Assembly (NCBI GenBank): GCA_022828135.1
Contig: JAJEJB010000005.1
Span: 49,271 to 113,270 of the forward strand
DNA from: Acidimicrobiia bacterium
GTDB taxonomy: Bacteria; Actinomycetota; Acidimicrobiia; Acidimicrobiales; Aldehydirespiratoraceae
Direction: 5' to 3'
Length of the DNA stretch: 64,000 bases
Shown here: in pieces, positions 7,524 through 15,807 of the stretch
Numbering within the stretch: the stretch's first letter is position 1
Layout: the number at the start of each line of letters is the position of its first letter
Position numbers and translations under genes: made by a program
Notes under the pieces: model-generated
Database searches by the model: none
Told to the model about the DNA's origin: nothing
Seen by the model: only the letters and a program-made list of their open reading frames with translations

Positions 7524-8371
7524 CCGTCAACACCCCGGCATCAGGCCGACTGAGGGGCAGGTCGGTGCTCGTCACCGGGGGCGGCACCGGCATCGGACGG
7601 GCTTGCGCAGCCCGGCTGGCGTCGGAGGGCGCAACCGTGACGATCTGCGGACGGACCGAGGAGACCCTCGCGGCGGCTGCGGCGGACATCGAGTGCGGCC
7701 ACGGCGGATCGGTGTCCTACGCGGTGGCCGACGTGACCTCCGAGGACGACGTGGCACGGGCGTCTCAGGCTGCGGCCGACGCCGACGGCCACCTGCACGG
7801 CGTGGTCGCCAACGCCGGCGGGGGCGGGGGAATGGGCCCGTACCACCTGCTCGACACCGACGAGTTCAAGCGTGTCCTCACCCTCAACGTGGTGGGAACC
7901 ATGCTCACCGTCAAGCACACGGTGGAGCGCCTGGCCGAGGCCGGGGGCGGATCGTTCGTGGCCATGTCGTCGCTGGCCGGGAACGTGACCCACCCGTACT
8001 TCGGGGCATACACCGCGGGGAAGGCCGGCATCGAGGCGATGATCCGCAACGCGGCCGACGAATTCGGACCGGCGGGCGTGCGCTTCAACGCGGTCAGGCC
8101 CGGGTTCATCGCCACGGAGATCATGGAAGCCATACCGCGGGACTCCGCGGTGTACGCCAGCTACGTAGAGAACACGCCGCTGGGTGGGGTCGGGCAGCCC
8201 TCTGACGTGGCCGCGCTGGTGGCGTTCCTGATCTCCGACGAGTCCCGCTGGATCACCGGAACCGCCATCAACGTCGACGGGGGGCACGGCCTGCGGCGGG
8301 GACCGGACTTCGGGTCGTTCCTGCCCTACGGCGACGACGTGAAGTCAGGAAAGACCCGGCCCCAGACCTGA
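7520..8371 (+). CDS. SDR-family oxidoreductase
   Basis: The 283-residue SDR is marked by VLVTGGGTGIGRA near residue 17, ADVTSEDD, NAGGGGGMGP, MSSLAG and YTAGKAGIEAM as the catalytic YxxxK region, ending with NVDGGHGLRRG. It belongs to the classical FabG-like group with a C-terminal extension (RRGPDFGSFLPYG) common in actinobacterial acyl-CoA or alcohol dehydrogenases. The GTG at 7520 overlaps the previous stop; a far longer same-frame ORF upstream is a shadow of the two preceding genes. Substrate cannot be assigned. Confidence 0.82.
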   Translation: MTVNTPASGRLRGRSVLVTGGGTGIGRACAARLASEGATVTICGRTEETLAAAAADIECGHGGSVSYAVADVTSEDDVARASQAAADADGHLHGVVANAGGGGGMGPYHLLDTDEFKRVLTLNVVGTMLTVKHTVERLAEAGGGSFVAMSSLAGNVTHPYFGAYTAGKAGIEAMIRNAADEFGPAGVRFNAVRPGFIATEIMEAIPRDSAVYASYVENTPLGGVGQPSDVAALVAFLISDESRWITGTAINVDGGHGLRRGPDFGSFLPYGDDVKSGKTRPQT

Positions 8372-8376
8372 GCGCC

Positions 8377-10479
8377 CTAGGCCGCGCTCAGGCGCTCCCA
8401 TTCGTCCAGCAGGCTGCTGTCGACCTCGCGCACCAGCTTGCCGAGCCACTCGATCACCTCGGCGAGACGGTCGTCGACCGCGGCCGCCGGCACGGTCTGC
8501 ACCAGCGCCTTGTAGCAGTCGGTCAGGTAGCGCAGCACCAGTCCCTCTGAGCGCTTGAGCCCGTAGCGGCTCACGTACTGGTTGAAGGTGTCGGCGTGCT
8601 CGACCATGTCGCGCACCACCGACTTGGGGCTGGCCCGCAGATGCCCGACCCACGGGTGATGGCGGGCGAAGGTGTCGAAGGCGGGCTCGATGAACTCGGC
8701 CTCCGGCTTCGGCCAGGTCACCTCGGCCAGCCGGTCCATCCGCTCCTCGTACTCGACGCCCTCCTCCTTCATGCGGGTCATCAGCTCGTCGCGGGCCTTG
8801 TCCCGCTGGGCCAGCAGCACCGCCATGGGATCCTCCAGCACCGACTCGGCCACGCTCAGCGCCTGCAGGTGGTAGTCGGAAGCCTCTTGGTCCAGAACGG
8901 AGACGGCCTCCACCGCGAACAGCCCCAGCGGCTGGTTGAGCCGGAACTCGTCCTGGAGGTCGATGTTGACCCGCACTGGGCGGCCCAGATGGTCGGGCTC
9001 GTCCAGCACCTGCACGATCTCGGCGTCGATCAGCGACCGGAACACCCCGACCGCCTTGCGGATGTGCCGGCGCTGGCGGGCGCGGGGCTCGTGGTTGTCT
9101 ACCAGCAGGCGCTTCATGGCCGTGCAGCCGTCGCCGGGCCGGTCCAGGACGTTGAGCATCATGGCGTGGGTCACGTCGAAGCTCGACTCCAGCGTCTCGG
9201 GGGTGCCCTCCCACAGCCGGGCCAGGGTCTTGTCGTCGTAGTGGGCGTAGCCCCGCTCGGGGGGCTTCTTGCGGACCAGCTTGCGGAGCTTCTTGGGGTC
9301 GCCGGCGGCCCGCATCTCGGCCCGCTTGTTCTCCACCGCGTGCTCGGGGGCCTGCACCCACACGCTGCCCACGGTGTCGAAGCCGCGGCGGCCGGCCCGG
9401 CCCGCGATCTGCTGGAAGTCGCGCACCGACAGCACCCGCGTCCGCCGGCCGTCGTACTTGTAGAGCTGGGTGAACAGCACGGTGCGGATGGGGACGTTGA
9501 CGCCCACCCCGAGCGTGTCGGTGCCGCAGATCAGCTTCAGGTGGCCCTGCTGGGCCAGCTTCTCCACCAGCAGCCGGTACTTGGGCAGCATCCCGGCGTG
9601 GTGCACGCCGATGCCGGCCAGCACGAAGCGGCGCAGGTCCTTGCCGATGGGCGTGTCGAAGCGGAACCCGCCGACCGCGTCCTTCACGGCCGTCTTCTCG
9701 TCCGGGTTGAGCACCTTGAGGCTGGTGAGGCTCTGGGCCCGGGCCGTGGCCTCTCGCTGGGTGAAGTGCACGATGTACACGGGGGCGCGGCCTGTCTTGA
9801 GCAGTTCCTCGATGGAGACGTGCAGCGGGGTCTCGCGGTACTCGACATCGAGGGGGACCGGGCGCTCGGCCGAGGCCACCAGAGCGGTGTCTCGTCCGGT
9901 GCGGGCGGTGAGATCGCGGCGCAGGCCGGTCGTGTCGCCGAGGGTGGCCGACATGAGCAGGAACCGGGGCCTCGGAAGCTGTAGCAGCGGCACCTGCCAG
10001 GCCCAGCCCCGGTCGCGGTCGCCGTAGTAGTGGAACTCGTCCATCACCACGAGGTCGGCGGCGGTGTCGGAGCCCGCTCGCAGGGCCCGCTGGGCCAGGA
10101 TCTCCGCCGTGCAGGCAATCACCGGGGCGTCGCCGTTGACCGAGGCGTCGCCGGTGACCATGCCGACCGCGGACGGCCCGAAAGCCGCCGTGAGCTCGAA
10201 GAACTTCTCGCTCACCAGGGCCTTGATCGGGGCGGTGTAGACGGTCCTGCGCCCCTGGGCCAGCATCGCGAACGCCCCGGCCACCGCCACCAGCGACTTG
10301 CCCGAGCCGGTGGGCGTGGACAGCACCACGTTCTCGCCGGCCAGCAGCCGCAGGACCGCCTCCTCCTGGTGGGGATAGAGCTCCAAGCCGGACTGCGCCG
10401 ACCACTCGATGAAGGCGTCCAGCAGCTCGTCGGCGCCGGGTGTGTCCGGCAGGAAGTCGCCGAGTGCGGGCAGGGCCAT
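8377..10479 (-). CDS. Ski2-like DEAD/DEAH-box helicase with DUF3516 C-terminal region
   Basis: A 700-residue superfamily II helicase. Motif I is STPTGSGKSLVAV (about residue 54), motif II VMDEFHYY, motif III LMSATLGD, and the second RecA domain carries GVHHAGMLPKYR, GTDTLGVGVN and QIAGRAGRRGFD (motif VI). The DEFH box and AGRAGRRG place it with Ski2-like RNA helicases. The C-terminal half, rich in charged helices and ending EWERLSAA, matches actinobacterial proteins annotated DUF3516. A role in RNA turnover or structured RNA remodelling is inferred from the family. A -10-like TAGCCT lies 9 nt before the ATG. It is divergent from the MFS gene with a 37-bp gap. Confidence 0.88.
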   Translation of the reverse strand: MALPALGDFLPDTPGADELLDAFIEWSAQSGLELYPHQEEAVLRLLAGENVVLSTPTGSGKSLVAVAGAFAMLAQGRRTVYTAPIKALVSEKFFELTAAFGPSAVGMVTGDASVNGDAPVIACTAEILAQRALRAGSDTAADLVVMDEFHYYGDRDRGWAWQVPLLQLPRPRFLLMSATLGDTTGLRRDLTARTGRDTALVASAERPVPLDVEYRETPLHVSIEELLKTGRAPVYIVHFTQREATARAQSLTSLKVLNPDEKTAVKDAVGGFRFDTPIGKDLRRFVLAGIGVHHAGMLPKYRLLVEKLAQQGHLKLICGTDTLGVGVNVPIRTVLFTQLYKYDGRRTRVLSVRDFQQIAGRAGRRGFDTVGSVWVQAPEHAVENKRAEMRAAGDPKKLRKLVRKKPPERGYAHYDDKTLARLWEGTPETLESSFDVTHAMMLNVLDRPGDGCTAMKRLLVDNHEPRARQRRHIRKAVGVFRSLIDAEIVQVLDEPDHLGRPVRVNIDLQDEFRLNQPLGLFAVEAVSVLDQEASDYHLQALSVAESVLEDPMAVLLAQRDKARDELMTRMKEEGVEYEERMDRLAEVTWPKPEAEFIEPAFDTFARHHPWVGHLRASPKSVVRDMVEHADTFNQYVSRYGLKRSEGLVLRYLTDCYKALVQTVPAAAVDDRLAEVIEWLGKLVREVDSSLLDEWERLSAA

Positions 10480-10503
10480 GCGGTCCAGAGGCTAGGAGAG
10501 GGT

Positions 10504-10509
10504 TAGCGT
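10504..10509 (+). promoter_or_regulatory. -10 element TAGCGT, leaderless start of MFS gene
   Basis: TAGCGT lies 7 nt before the ATG at 10517, within the 37-bp divergent promoter region shared with the helicase. Confidence 0.55.
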
Positions 10510-10516
10510 TCCGCGG

Positions 10517-11797
10517 ATGTCGATCCACGAGCCGAGCCAACCCGGCGGCGAGGGCAACTCCGGCTCGCCTGGTCGGATCGGTCCCCGCCTGTGGGCACTC
10601 TTTGGAGCGACTTTCTTCTCGATGGCGCTGACCATCGGGCAGATCACGATCTTGGGCAAGCAGGTGTTCGACATGACCGGCCGCCCGCTGTATCTGGGGT
10701 TGCTGGGCTTGGCCGAATTCGTGCCTGCCTTTCTGCTCGCACCGATCAGCGGCATGGTCGCGGACCGCTTCGAGCGCCGGCTCGTGTTCGCCTGGGGCCT
10801 GGGCGGCGAGGCCGTGGCCTCGCTGGGCCTGTTCTTCTACGTCGCGTCGGATCCGACATCGGTGCTTCCGATCTACGGCCTGGTTCTCGTGTTCGGCTCA
10901 GCTCGGGCCTTCCTCATGGCGGTGAACCGAGCGCTGCCGGTGGATCTGGCACCCGAGGGGGCCCGGGAGCGGATGGTGGCGTTGAGCATTGTCGGTTGGC
11001 AGGCGGGCTTCATCGCCGGTCCGGTGGCGTTCGGCTTCGCCTTCGAAGTCGACCCGGCCCTCCCGTACCTGCTGGCCGCCGGGTGCGCGGCAGCCGGGAT
11101 CGGCTTGCTCATGGTCGTGCCGTCAGGCGACGTGCAACGGGCTTCGCTCGCGGCTGGCGCCGGAGCGCGTGCCGTGATCGCGCACGCTCTCGAGGGTCTG
11201 CGGTACGTCCGGCGCAACCGGATTGTGCTCGGTGCGATCTCCCTCGATCTGTTTGCTGTGTTCCTGGGTGGCGTGCAGTTGCTGCTGCCCGCCATCGCCG
11301 AGGTACGCCTCGACGTCGGAGCTGTAGGCCTCGGCTGGCTGGCGTCGGCGGTCGGCATCGGGGCCGCCGTGGTGATGCTGGCCCTGTCGGTGCGGCCGCT
11401 TCAGCGGCGAATTGGCCCGTCGTTGCTGGGCTCGGTGGCCCTGTTCGGTGTGGGGACGATCGCGCTAGGCCTGACCCGCTCCTACGTCGTCGCCTTTGTG
11501 GCGCTGCTGGTGTTGGGCGGGGCGGACGCCGTGAGCATCTTCGTCCGCGGCACGATCGTCCCGCTGGCGACGCCGGAGGAGATGCGGGGGCGGGTCCTGG
11601 CTGTGGAGTACGTCTTCATCGGCGGCTCGAACGAGCTGGGCGGGTTCAGATCGGGCGTGACCGCGGCGCTGCTCGGTGTGGCCGGCGCGGTGGTGTTCGG
11701 CGGGGTCGGCACCCTCGCGGTGGTGGCGGCGTGGTGGATGCTGTTCCCGGAATTGCGCCGAATCGACCGCTTCTCCGAAGTCCGCCCCGACAGCTGA
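10517..11797 (+). CDS. MFS transporter, EntS-like exporter group
   Basis: The 426-residue protein has about twelve membrane segments. The loop 2-3 signature of the major facilitator superfamily appears as GMVADRFERRLV, and a central cytoplasmic loop is RYVRRNRIVLGAI. The arrangement GPRLWALFGATFFSMALTIGQI...FDMTGRPLYLG is typical of the MFS_3 group, which includes enterobactin exporter EntS and putative drug exporters. It would act as a proton-driven exporter in the cytoplasmic membrane; substrate is unknown. The start is supported by the -10 hexamer 7 nt upstream. It is the last gene before the defence island. Confidence 0.85.
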   Translation: MSIHEPSQPGGEGNSGSPGRIGPRLWALFGATFFSMALTIGQITILGKQVFDMTGRPLYLGLLGLAEFVPAFLLAPISGMVADRFERRLVFAWGLGGEAVASLGLFFYVASDPTSVLPIYGLVLVFGSARAFLMAVNRALPVDLAPEGARERMVALSIVGWQAGFIAGPVAFGFAFEVDPALPYLLAAGCAAAGIGLLMVVPSGDVQRASLAAGAGARAVIAHALEGLRYVRRNRIVLGAISLDLFAVFLGGVQLLLPAIAEVRLDVGAVGLGWLASAVGIGAAVVMLALSVRPLQRRIGPSLLGSVALFGVGTIALGLTRSYVVAFVALLVLGGADAVSIFVRGTIVPLATPEEMRGRVLAVEYVFIGGSNELGGFRSGVTAALLGVAGAVVFGGVGTLAVVAAWWMLFPELRRIDRFSEVRPDS

Positions 11798-12141
11798 GGA
11801 ACTCCCAACCCCGTCAAGAACTGCTGTCCGAGGACGCCCCCAGCCCGCTGAACCCCTCGGCGTCAAGGGCGCGGGGGAGGGCGGCACCAACGCCTGTGGC
11901 GCGATCGCCGCGGCCACGATCAACGACGCACTCGGCCGTCCCGGAGCGGTCACAGCGCTCCTTCCAAGCGGTTGGTATCCATGTTGTATATTGATATATA
12001 AGGATATATGCTCACCAAGATGGGCTCTGGGTTCGAAGCGCCGGCAAGAACACCCCATAGAACCTGGGGCTCACAAATGGTCCCGCTAAGTCGGATTGCT
12101 GCGCTCCAAGGTCGAGCAGCACCAGCCCGTATGATCACCGG
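11798..12141. other. Intergenic region at left edge of the defence island
   Basis: No convincing gene is seen in these 344 bases. Around 11972-12010 the sequence becomes sharply AT-rich for this genome, with GTATATTGATATATA followed by GGATATATG and two GATATAT units 10 bp apart. That is unusual here and could be an upstream promoter, a DNA-bending site or the scar of island insertion. A GGTTCGAA string at 12030-12037 resembles a tRNA T-loop but has no matching stem. Confidence 0.5.
12130..12135 (+). promoter_or_regulatory. -10 element TATGAT, leaderless start of island helicase
   Basis: TATGAT is followed by exactly six bases and the GTG at 12142, giving the first gene of the island the same leaderless architecture as the host genes. 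Confidence 0.55.
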
Positions 12142-15100
12142 GTGCCACCTTCGCCGCACGCCACTCTGGAAGATCTCCAGCACAACGTCCGGGTGACCGG
12201 CGTACACCCGGACGGGCCGGTAACCGTCGTGAGAGCGGAGTGGCACGGCTCCCAGGCCGTCACGCTCACCTATCGCACAGAAGTCGGCGCTGTACAGGAG
12301 CGGATGCTCTTTCGGGGTGACGAGCCAGGCCTCGCAGTCTTGGCTCCTGCGCAGAGACGTTGGAGCTTTCGCGGCGATGGACGGCTCTTCCGCCTGGCTG
12401 CGGAGGCGCGCCGTATCCGATTGGCACATCTGTTCGACCCGTATCTGGCTCTCGAATCCAGCCAGGTGAGGCCACTGCCCCACCAGATCGAAGCCGTGTA
12501 TGGAGCCTTGCTGCCGCGTCAGCCGCTGCGGTTCCTGCTGGCTGACGACCCTGGGGCTGGCAAGACGATCATGGCCGGTCTCTACATCAAGGAGCTGATG
12601 ATCCGCGGCGCTTTGGAACGCTGCATGGTGATCGCGCCGGGCAATCTCACCGTCCAGTGGCAGGAGGAGTTGCACCACAAGTTCGGGCTGGAGTTCGAGA
12701 TCGTCACCAAGCAGGATCTTGACGGCATCGACACCCTCAACGTCTTCGAGCGCAAACCTCTGCTGATAGCCCGCATTGACCAGCTCGCCCGCCGTCAAGA
12801 GCAGTTGGGCCCGGCGTTGAGGCAGGCCGAGTGGGACTTGGTAGTTGTCGATGAGGCACACCGGATGGCCGCCCATTTCTGGGGCAACGAGATCCGCAAG
12901 ACGATGCGCTACCAACTCGGTGAGGCGCTCGGTGCCGCCGCCCAGCACCTGCTGCTCATGACGGCGACACCCCACAACGGCAAAGAGGAGGACTTCCAAC
13001 TGTTCCTCGCGCTGCTTGACGCCGACCAGTTTGCCGGGAGTTTCCGCGACGGCGTCCGCGCCGCGAATCCCTCGTCTTTGATGCGCCGCATGGTCAAAGA
13101 GCGTCTCTTGACCTTCGATGGGCGGCCGCTATTCCCGGAGCGACGCTCCACGACGGTCGCCTACGAGCTCTCACCTGAGGAGATGCGCCTTTACGGCGAC
13201 GTCACGGCATACGTGCGAGATCAGATGAACGCCGCTGACCGGTTGCGCGAGGGAGGCGACGGCCGCAGAGGCAACACGGTCGGCTTCGCCCTGACCATTC
13301 TGCAGCGCCGGTTGGCATCGTCACCTGAGGCGATATTCCAGTCGCTTCGCCGTCGTCGACGGCGACTGGAACTACGCGTCGCCGAGGAGCGTCAGGCGGC
13401 GCGCGCTGCACGGCTAGGCCTGACAGGTCAACAGGAGCGCTTGTCTCGGCTGCTTCAGGCCGACCCTGCCGACACACCGACCGGACCGGACAGTCGAGAC
13501 GGAAGTCCCGTAGACGAAGACCCATTCGAGAGCTTCGACATGGATGCCTACGACGAACTCGATGAGGAAGAGCAGGCCGAAGTCGACACAGAAGTTGTCG
13601 ACGCGGCCACGGCCGCCGAGACGATTGCCGAGTTGGAAGGCGAGATTGAGACGCTCAAGCAGCTACAGAAGATGGCATACGATCTGCGTAAAGCCGGAAC
13701 CGACGCCAAGTGGCAACAGCTCTCCGACACTCTCTCAGAGGCGACGGAGATGTACACAACGGCTGGCGACCGCCGCAAGCTGATCGTGTTCACCGAGCAC
13801 CGAGACACGCTCAATTATCTGGTCGATCGACTGCGCACGTTCCTCGGCAACCACGACGCGGTCGTGCACATATCCGGCAGCACGCGGCGAGACGAGCGCC
13901 GGGCCGTGCAGCATCGGTTCACCCAGGACCCAGGCGTGCTGGTGCTGGTAGCCACCGACGCAGCTGGCGAGGGCATCAACCTCCAACAGGCGCACCTCGT
14001 GGTGAACTATGACCTGCCGTGGAACCCGAACCGCATCGAGCAGCGCTTCGGACGGGTGCACCGCATAGGGCAGACCGAGGTATGCCACATGTGGAACCTC
14101 GTGGCCGACGAGACGCGAGAGGCCCAGGTGTACCTGCGGCTGCTCGAGAAGATCGAGCAGATGCGCGAGACCTTCGACGGGCAGGTCTACGACGTGCTCG
14201 GCGAGGTGCTCTCCGGCCGCGAGTTGCGGCAATTGCTGCTTGACGCCATCCGCTACGGCGACCATCCCGACGTGCGGAGCCGGCTCGATCAGATCATCGA
14301 GACCGACGTGCCCGAACGAGTGGCCGCCGCCATTACAGACCCTGTGCTCGCTGCTGACACGATCGGCTACTCCGACGTCGACCGCATCCGGCGAGACATG
14401 GACGAGGCCGCGCTGCGGCGCATCCAGCCCCACTACATTCGCGCCTTCTTCGACGCCGCCTTCACGGAGTTGGGCGGGCGGCTGAACGAGCGCGAGCCTG
14501 GCCGCTACCAGATCGACCGGGTGCCCATAGCAGTGCGAAACCGCGGCCGCGAGACCGGAACCGGCCCTCCACTACTCGAACGATACGCCCGAGTCACCTT
14601 CAACAAGGAGTTCACAGAGGTTAAAGGAGCACCCGATGCCGACCTCGTCGCCCCTGGCCATCCCCTTCTCGACACGGTTGTTGACCTGACTCTCGAACAC
14701 CACCGCCACCACATCACAGAGGGAGCGGTGCTGGCCGACGACTCCGACGAGAGCACAGAACCGCGAGTGATGGTAATGCTGGAGCACGAGGTAGCTGACG
14801 CAAGGCCAACCAGGAGCGAGTCACACACGGTGGTCAGCCGCCGATTCGAGTTTGTGGAGATCACCGAGCACGGCGAAGTATCCGACTCGTCACATGCCCG
14901 CTACCTCGACTACCGACCGCTCGACGAACACGAGTGGGAGGCCGCCGAGCCCTTCCTCGCTGACGGTTGGCTGGACCGGGACCTCGACAGGGAGGGCCTC
15001 GATCATGCGATCGAGGTATCGGTTCCTGTGCATCTTGCAGAGGTGAGAGCCCGCACATTGCACCGGGTGGAGACCACCCGCAAGGCGGTGCACGAGCGGT

Positions 15101-15807
15101 TGACCAAGGAGATCCACCACTGGGACAACCGCGCCGCGCAGCTCCAACTCGATGTGGACGCGGGCGCAACTCCGCCCATGAACGTCGACACTGCGCTTCG
15201 CCGGGCTGAGGACTACGCCCGTCGCCTGAAGCACCGACTTGCAGAGTTGGATCGCGAGATGACCTTGGCAGCCCTGCCTCCACGTGTAGCTGGCGGTGCG
15301 CTGGTGCTTCCCGCTGGCCTCCTGCGCCAACTTCGCGGTGAGACAACCACGATCCTCGGCGCCGTCGATGCCCTGTCCCGGCGAAAGGTCGAACGCCGGG
15401 CGATCAGCGCTGTGCTGCAGGCCGAATGCGAGGCAGGCTGGGAGCCTGAGGATATGAACGAGACACACCCCAACCATCCTGGCTACGACATCTGCTCCAC
15501 CCGCCGCGGCGGCACCGTGTCGGAGTACCGCTACATCGAAGTCAAAGGCCGCGTCACCGGGGCGGACGTGGTCACCGTCTCCCGCAACGAGATCCTCACC
15601 AGCCTCAACGAGCCCGATCGCTGGCTGCTGGCACTAGTCGAGGTACGGCCTGAAGGGGGAGGTGAAGAGATCCGATACCTTCATCGCCCCTTCGACACCG
15701 GGACCCGGGACTACTTGTTCGACGTGACTAGCGTCAACTTCGACTGGAAGGCGCTGTGGGCCAAGGGCCGGGCTCCTCAGGACTATCGCTTGAGGACAAG
15801 ACCATGA
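12142..15807 (+). CDS. SNF2-type DEAD/DEAH helicase with C-terminal DUF3883 nuclease-like domain
   Basis: A 1221-residue SF2 helicase of the SNF2/RapA style. Motif I is DDPGAGKTIMAGL (about residue 135), motif II VVDEAHRM (about 236), motif III LMTATPHNG, motif V ATDAAGEGINLQ, and motif VI QRFGRVHRIGQ (about 635). An acidic insert (about residues 445-480) separates the two RecA lobes. The last ~120 residues hold GYDI followed by YRYIEVKGR (about 1113-1137), the D...ExK layout of DUF3883, a PD-(D/E)XK-like domain of defence proteins. It resembles the DISARM helicase DrmD and other DUF3883 helicases. The stop overlaps the next methylase gene by ATGA, implying a helicase-methylase complex. DNA translocation in antiphage restriction is inferred. 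Confidence 0.88.
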   Translation: MPPSPHATLEDLQHNVRVTGVHPDGPVTVVRAEWHGSQAVTLTYRTEVGAVQERMLFRGDEPGLAVLAPAQRRWSFRGDGRLFRLAAEARRIRLAHLFDPYLALESSQVRPLPHQIEAVYGALLPRQPLRFLLADDPGAGKTIMAGLYIKELMIRGALERCMVIAPGNLTVQWQEELHHKFGLEFEIVTKQDLDGIDTLNVFERKPLLIARIDQLARRQEQLGPALRQAEWDLVVVDEAHRMAAHFWGNEIRKTMRYQLGEALGAAAQHLLLMTATPHNGKEEDFQLFLALLDADQFAGSFRDGVRAANPSSLMRRMVKERLLTFDGRPLFPERRSTTVAYELSPEEMRLYGDVTAYVRDQMNAADRLREGGDGRRGNTVGFALTILQRRLASSPEAIFQSLRRRRRRLELRVAEERQAARAARLGLTGQQERLSRLLQADPADTPTGPDSRDGSPVDEDPFESFDMDAYDELDEEEQAEVDTEVVDAATAAETIAELEGEIETLKQLQKMAYDLRKAGTDAKWQQLSDTLSEATEMYTTAGDRRKLIVFTEHRDTLNYLVDRLRTFLGNHDAVVHISGSTRRDERRAVQHRFTQDPGVLVLVATDAAGEGINLQQAHLVVNYDLPWNPNRIEQRFGRVHRIGQTEVCHMWNLVADETREAQVYLRLLEKIEQMRETFDGQVYDVLGEVLSGRELRQLLLDAIRYGDHPDVRSRLDQIIETDVPERVAAAITDPVLAADTIGYSDVDRIRRDMDEAALRRIQPHYIRAFFDAAFTELGGRLNEREPGRYQIDRVPIAVRNRGRETGTGPPLLERYARVTFNKEFTEVKGAPDADLVAPGHPLLDTVVDLTLEHHRHHITEGAVLADDSDESTEPRVMVMLEHEVADARPTRSESHTVVSRRFEFVEITEHGEVSDSSHARYLDYRPLDEHEWEAAEPFLADGWLDRDLDREGLDHAIEVSVPVHLAEVRARTLHRVETTRKAVHERLTKEIHHWDNRAAQLQLDVDAGATPPMNVDTALRRAEDYARRLKHRLAELDREMTLAALPPRVAGGALVLPAGLLRQLRGETTTILGAVDALSRRKVERRAISAVLQAECEAGWEPEDMNETHPNHPGYDICSTRRGGTVSEYRYIEVKGRVTGADVVTVSRNEILTSLNEPDRWLLALVEVRPEGGGEEIRYLHRPFDTGTRDYLFDVTSVNFDWKALWAKGRAPQDYRLRTRP

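Noticed and set aside
8345..10540. Second long minus-strand frame over the Ski2-like helicase
   Set aside because: It is Arg/Pro/Gly-rich out-of-frame translation; helicase motifs are only in the 8377-10479 frame.
12022..12062. GGTTCGAA resembling a tRNA T-loop at the island border, which could mark a tRNA integration site
   Set aside because: The flanking bases do not pair into a T-stem and no acceptor or anticodon stem could be drawn.
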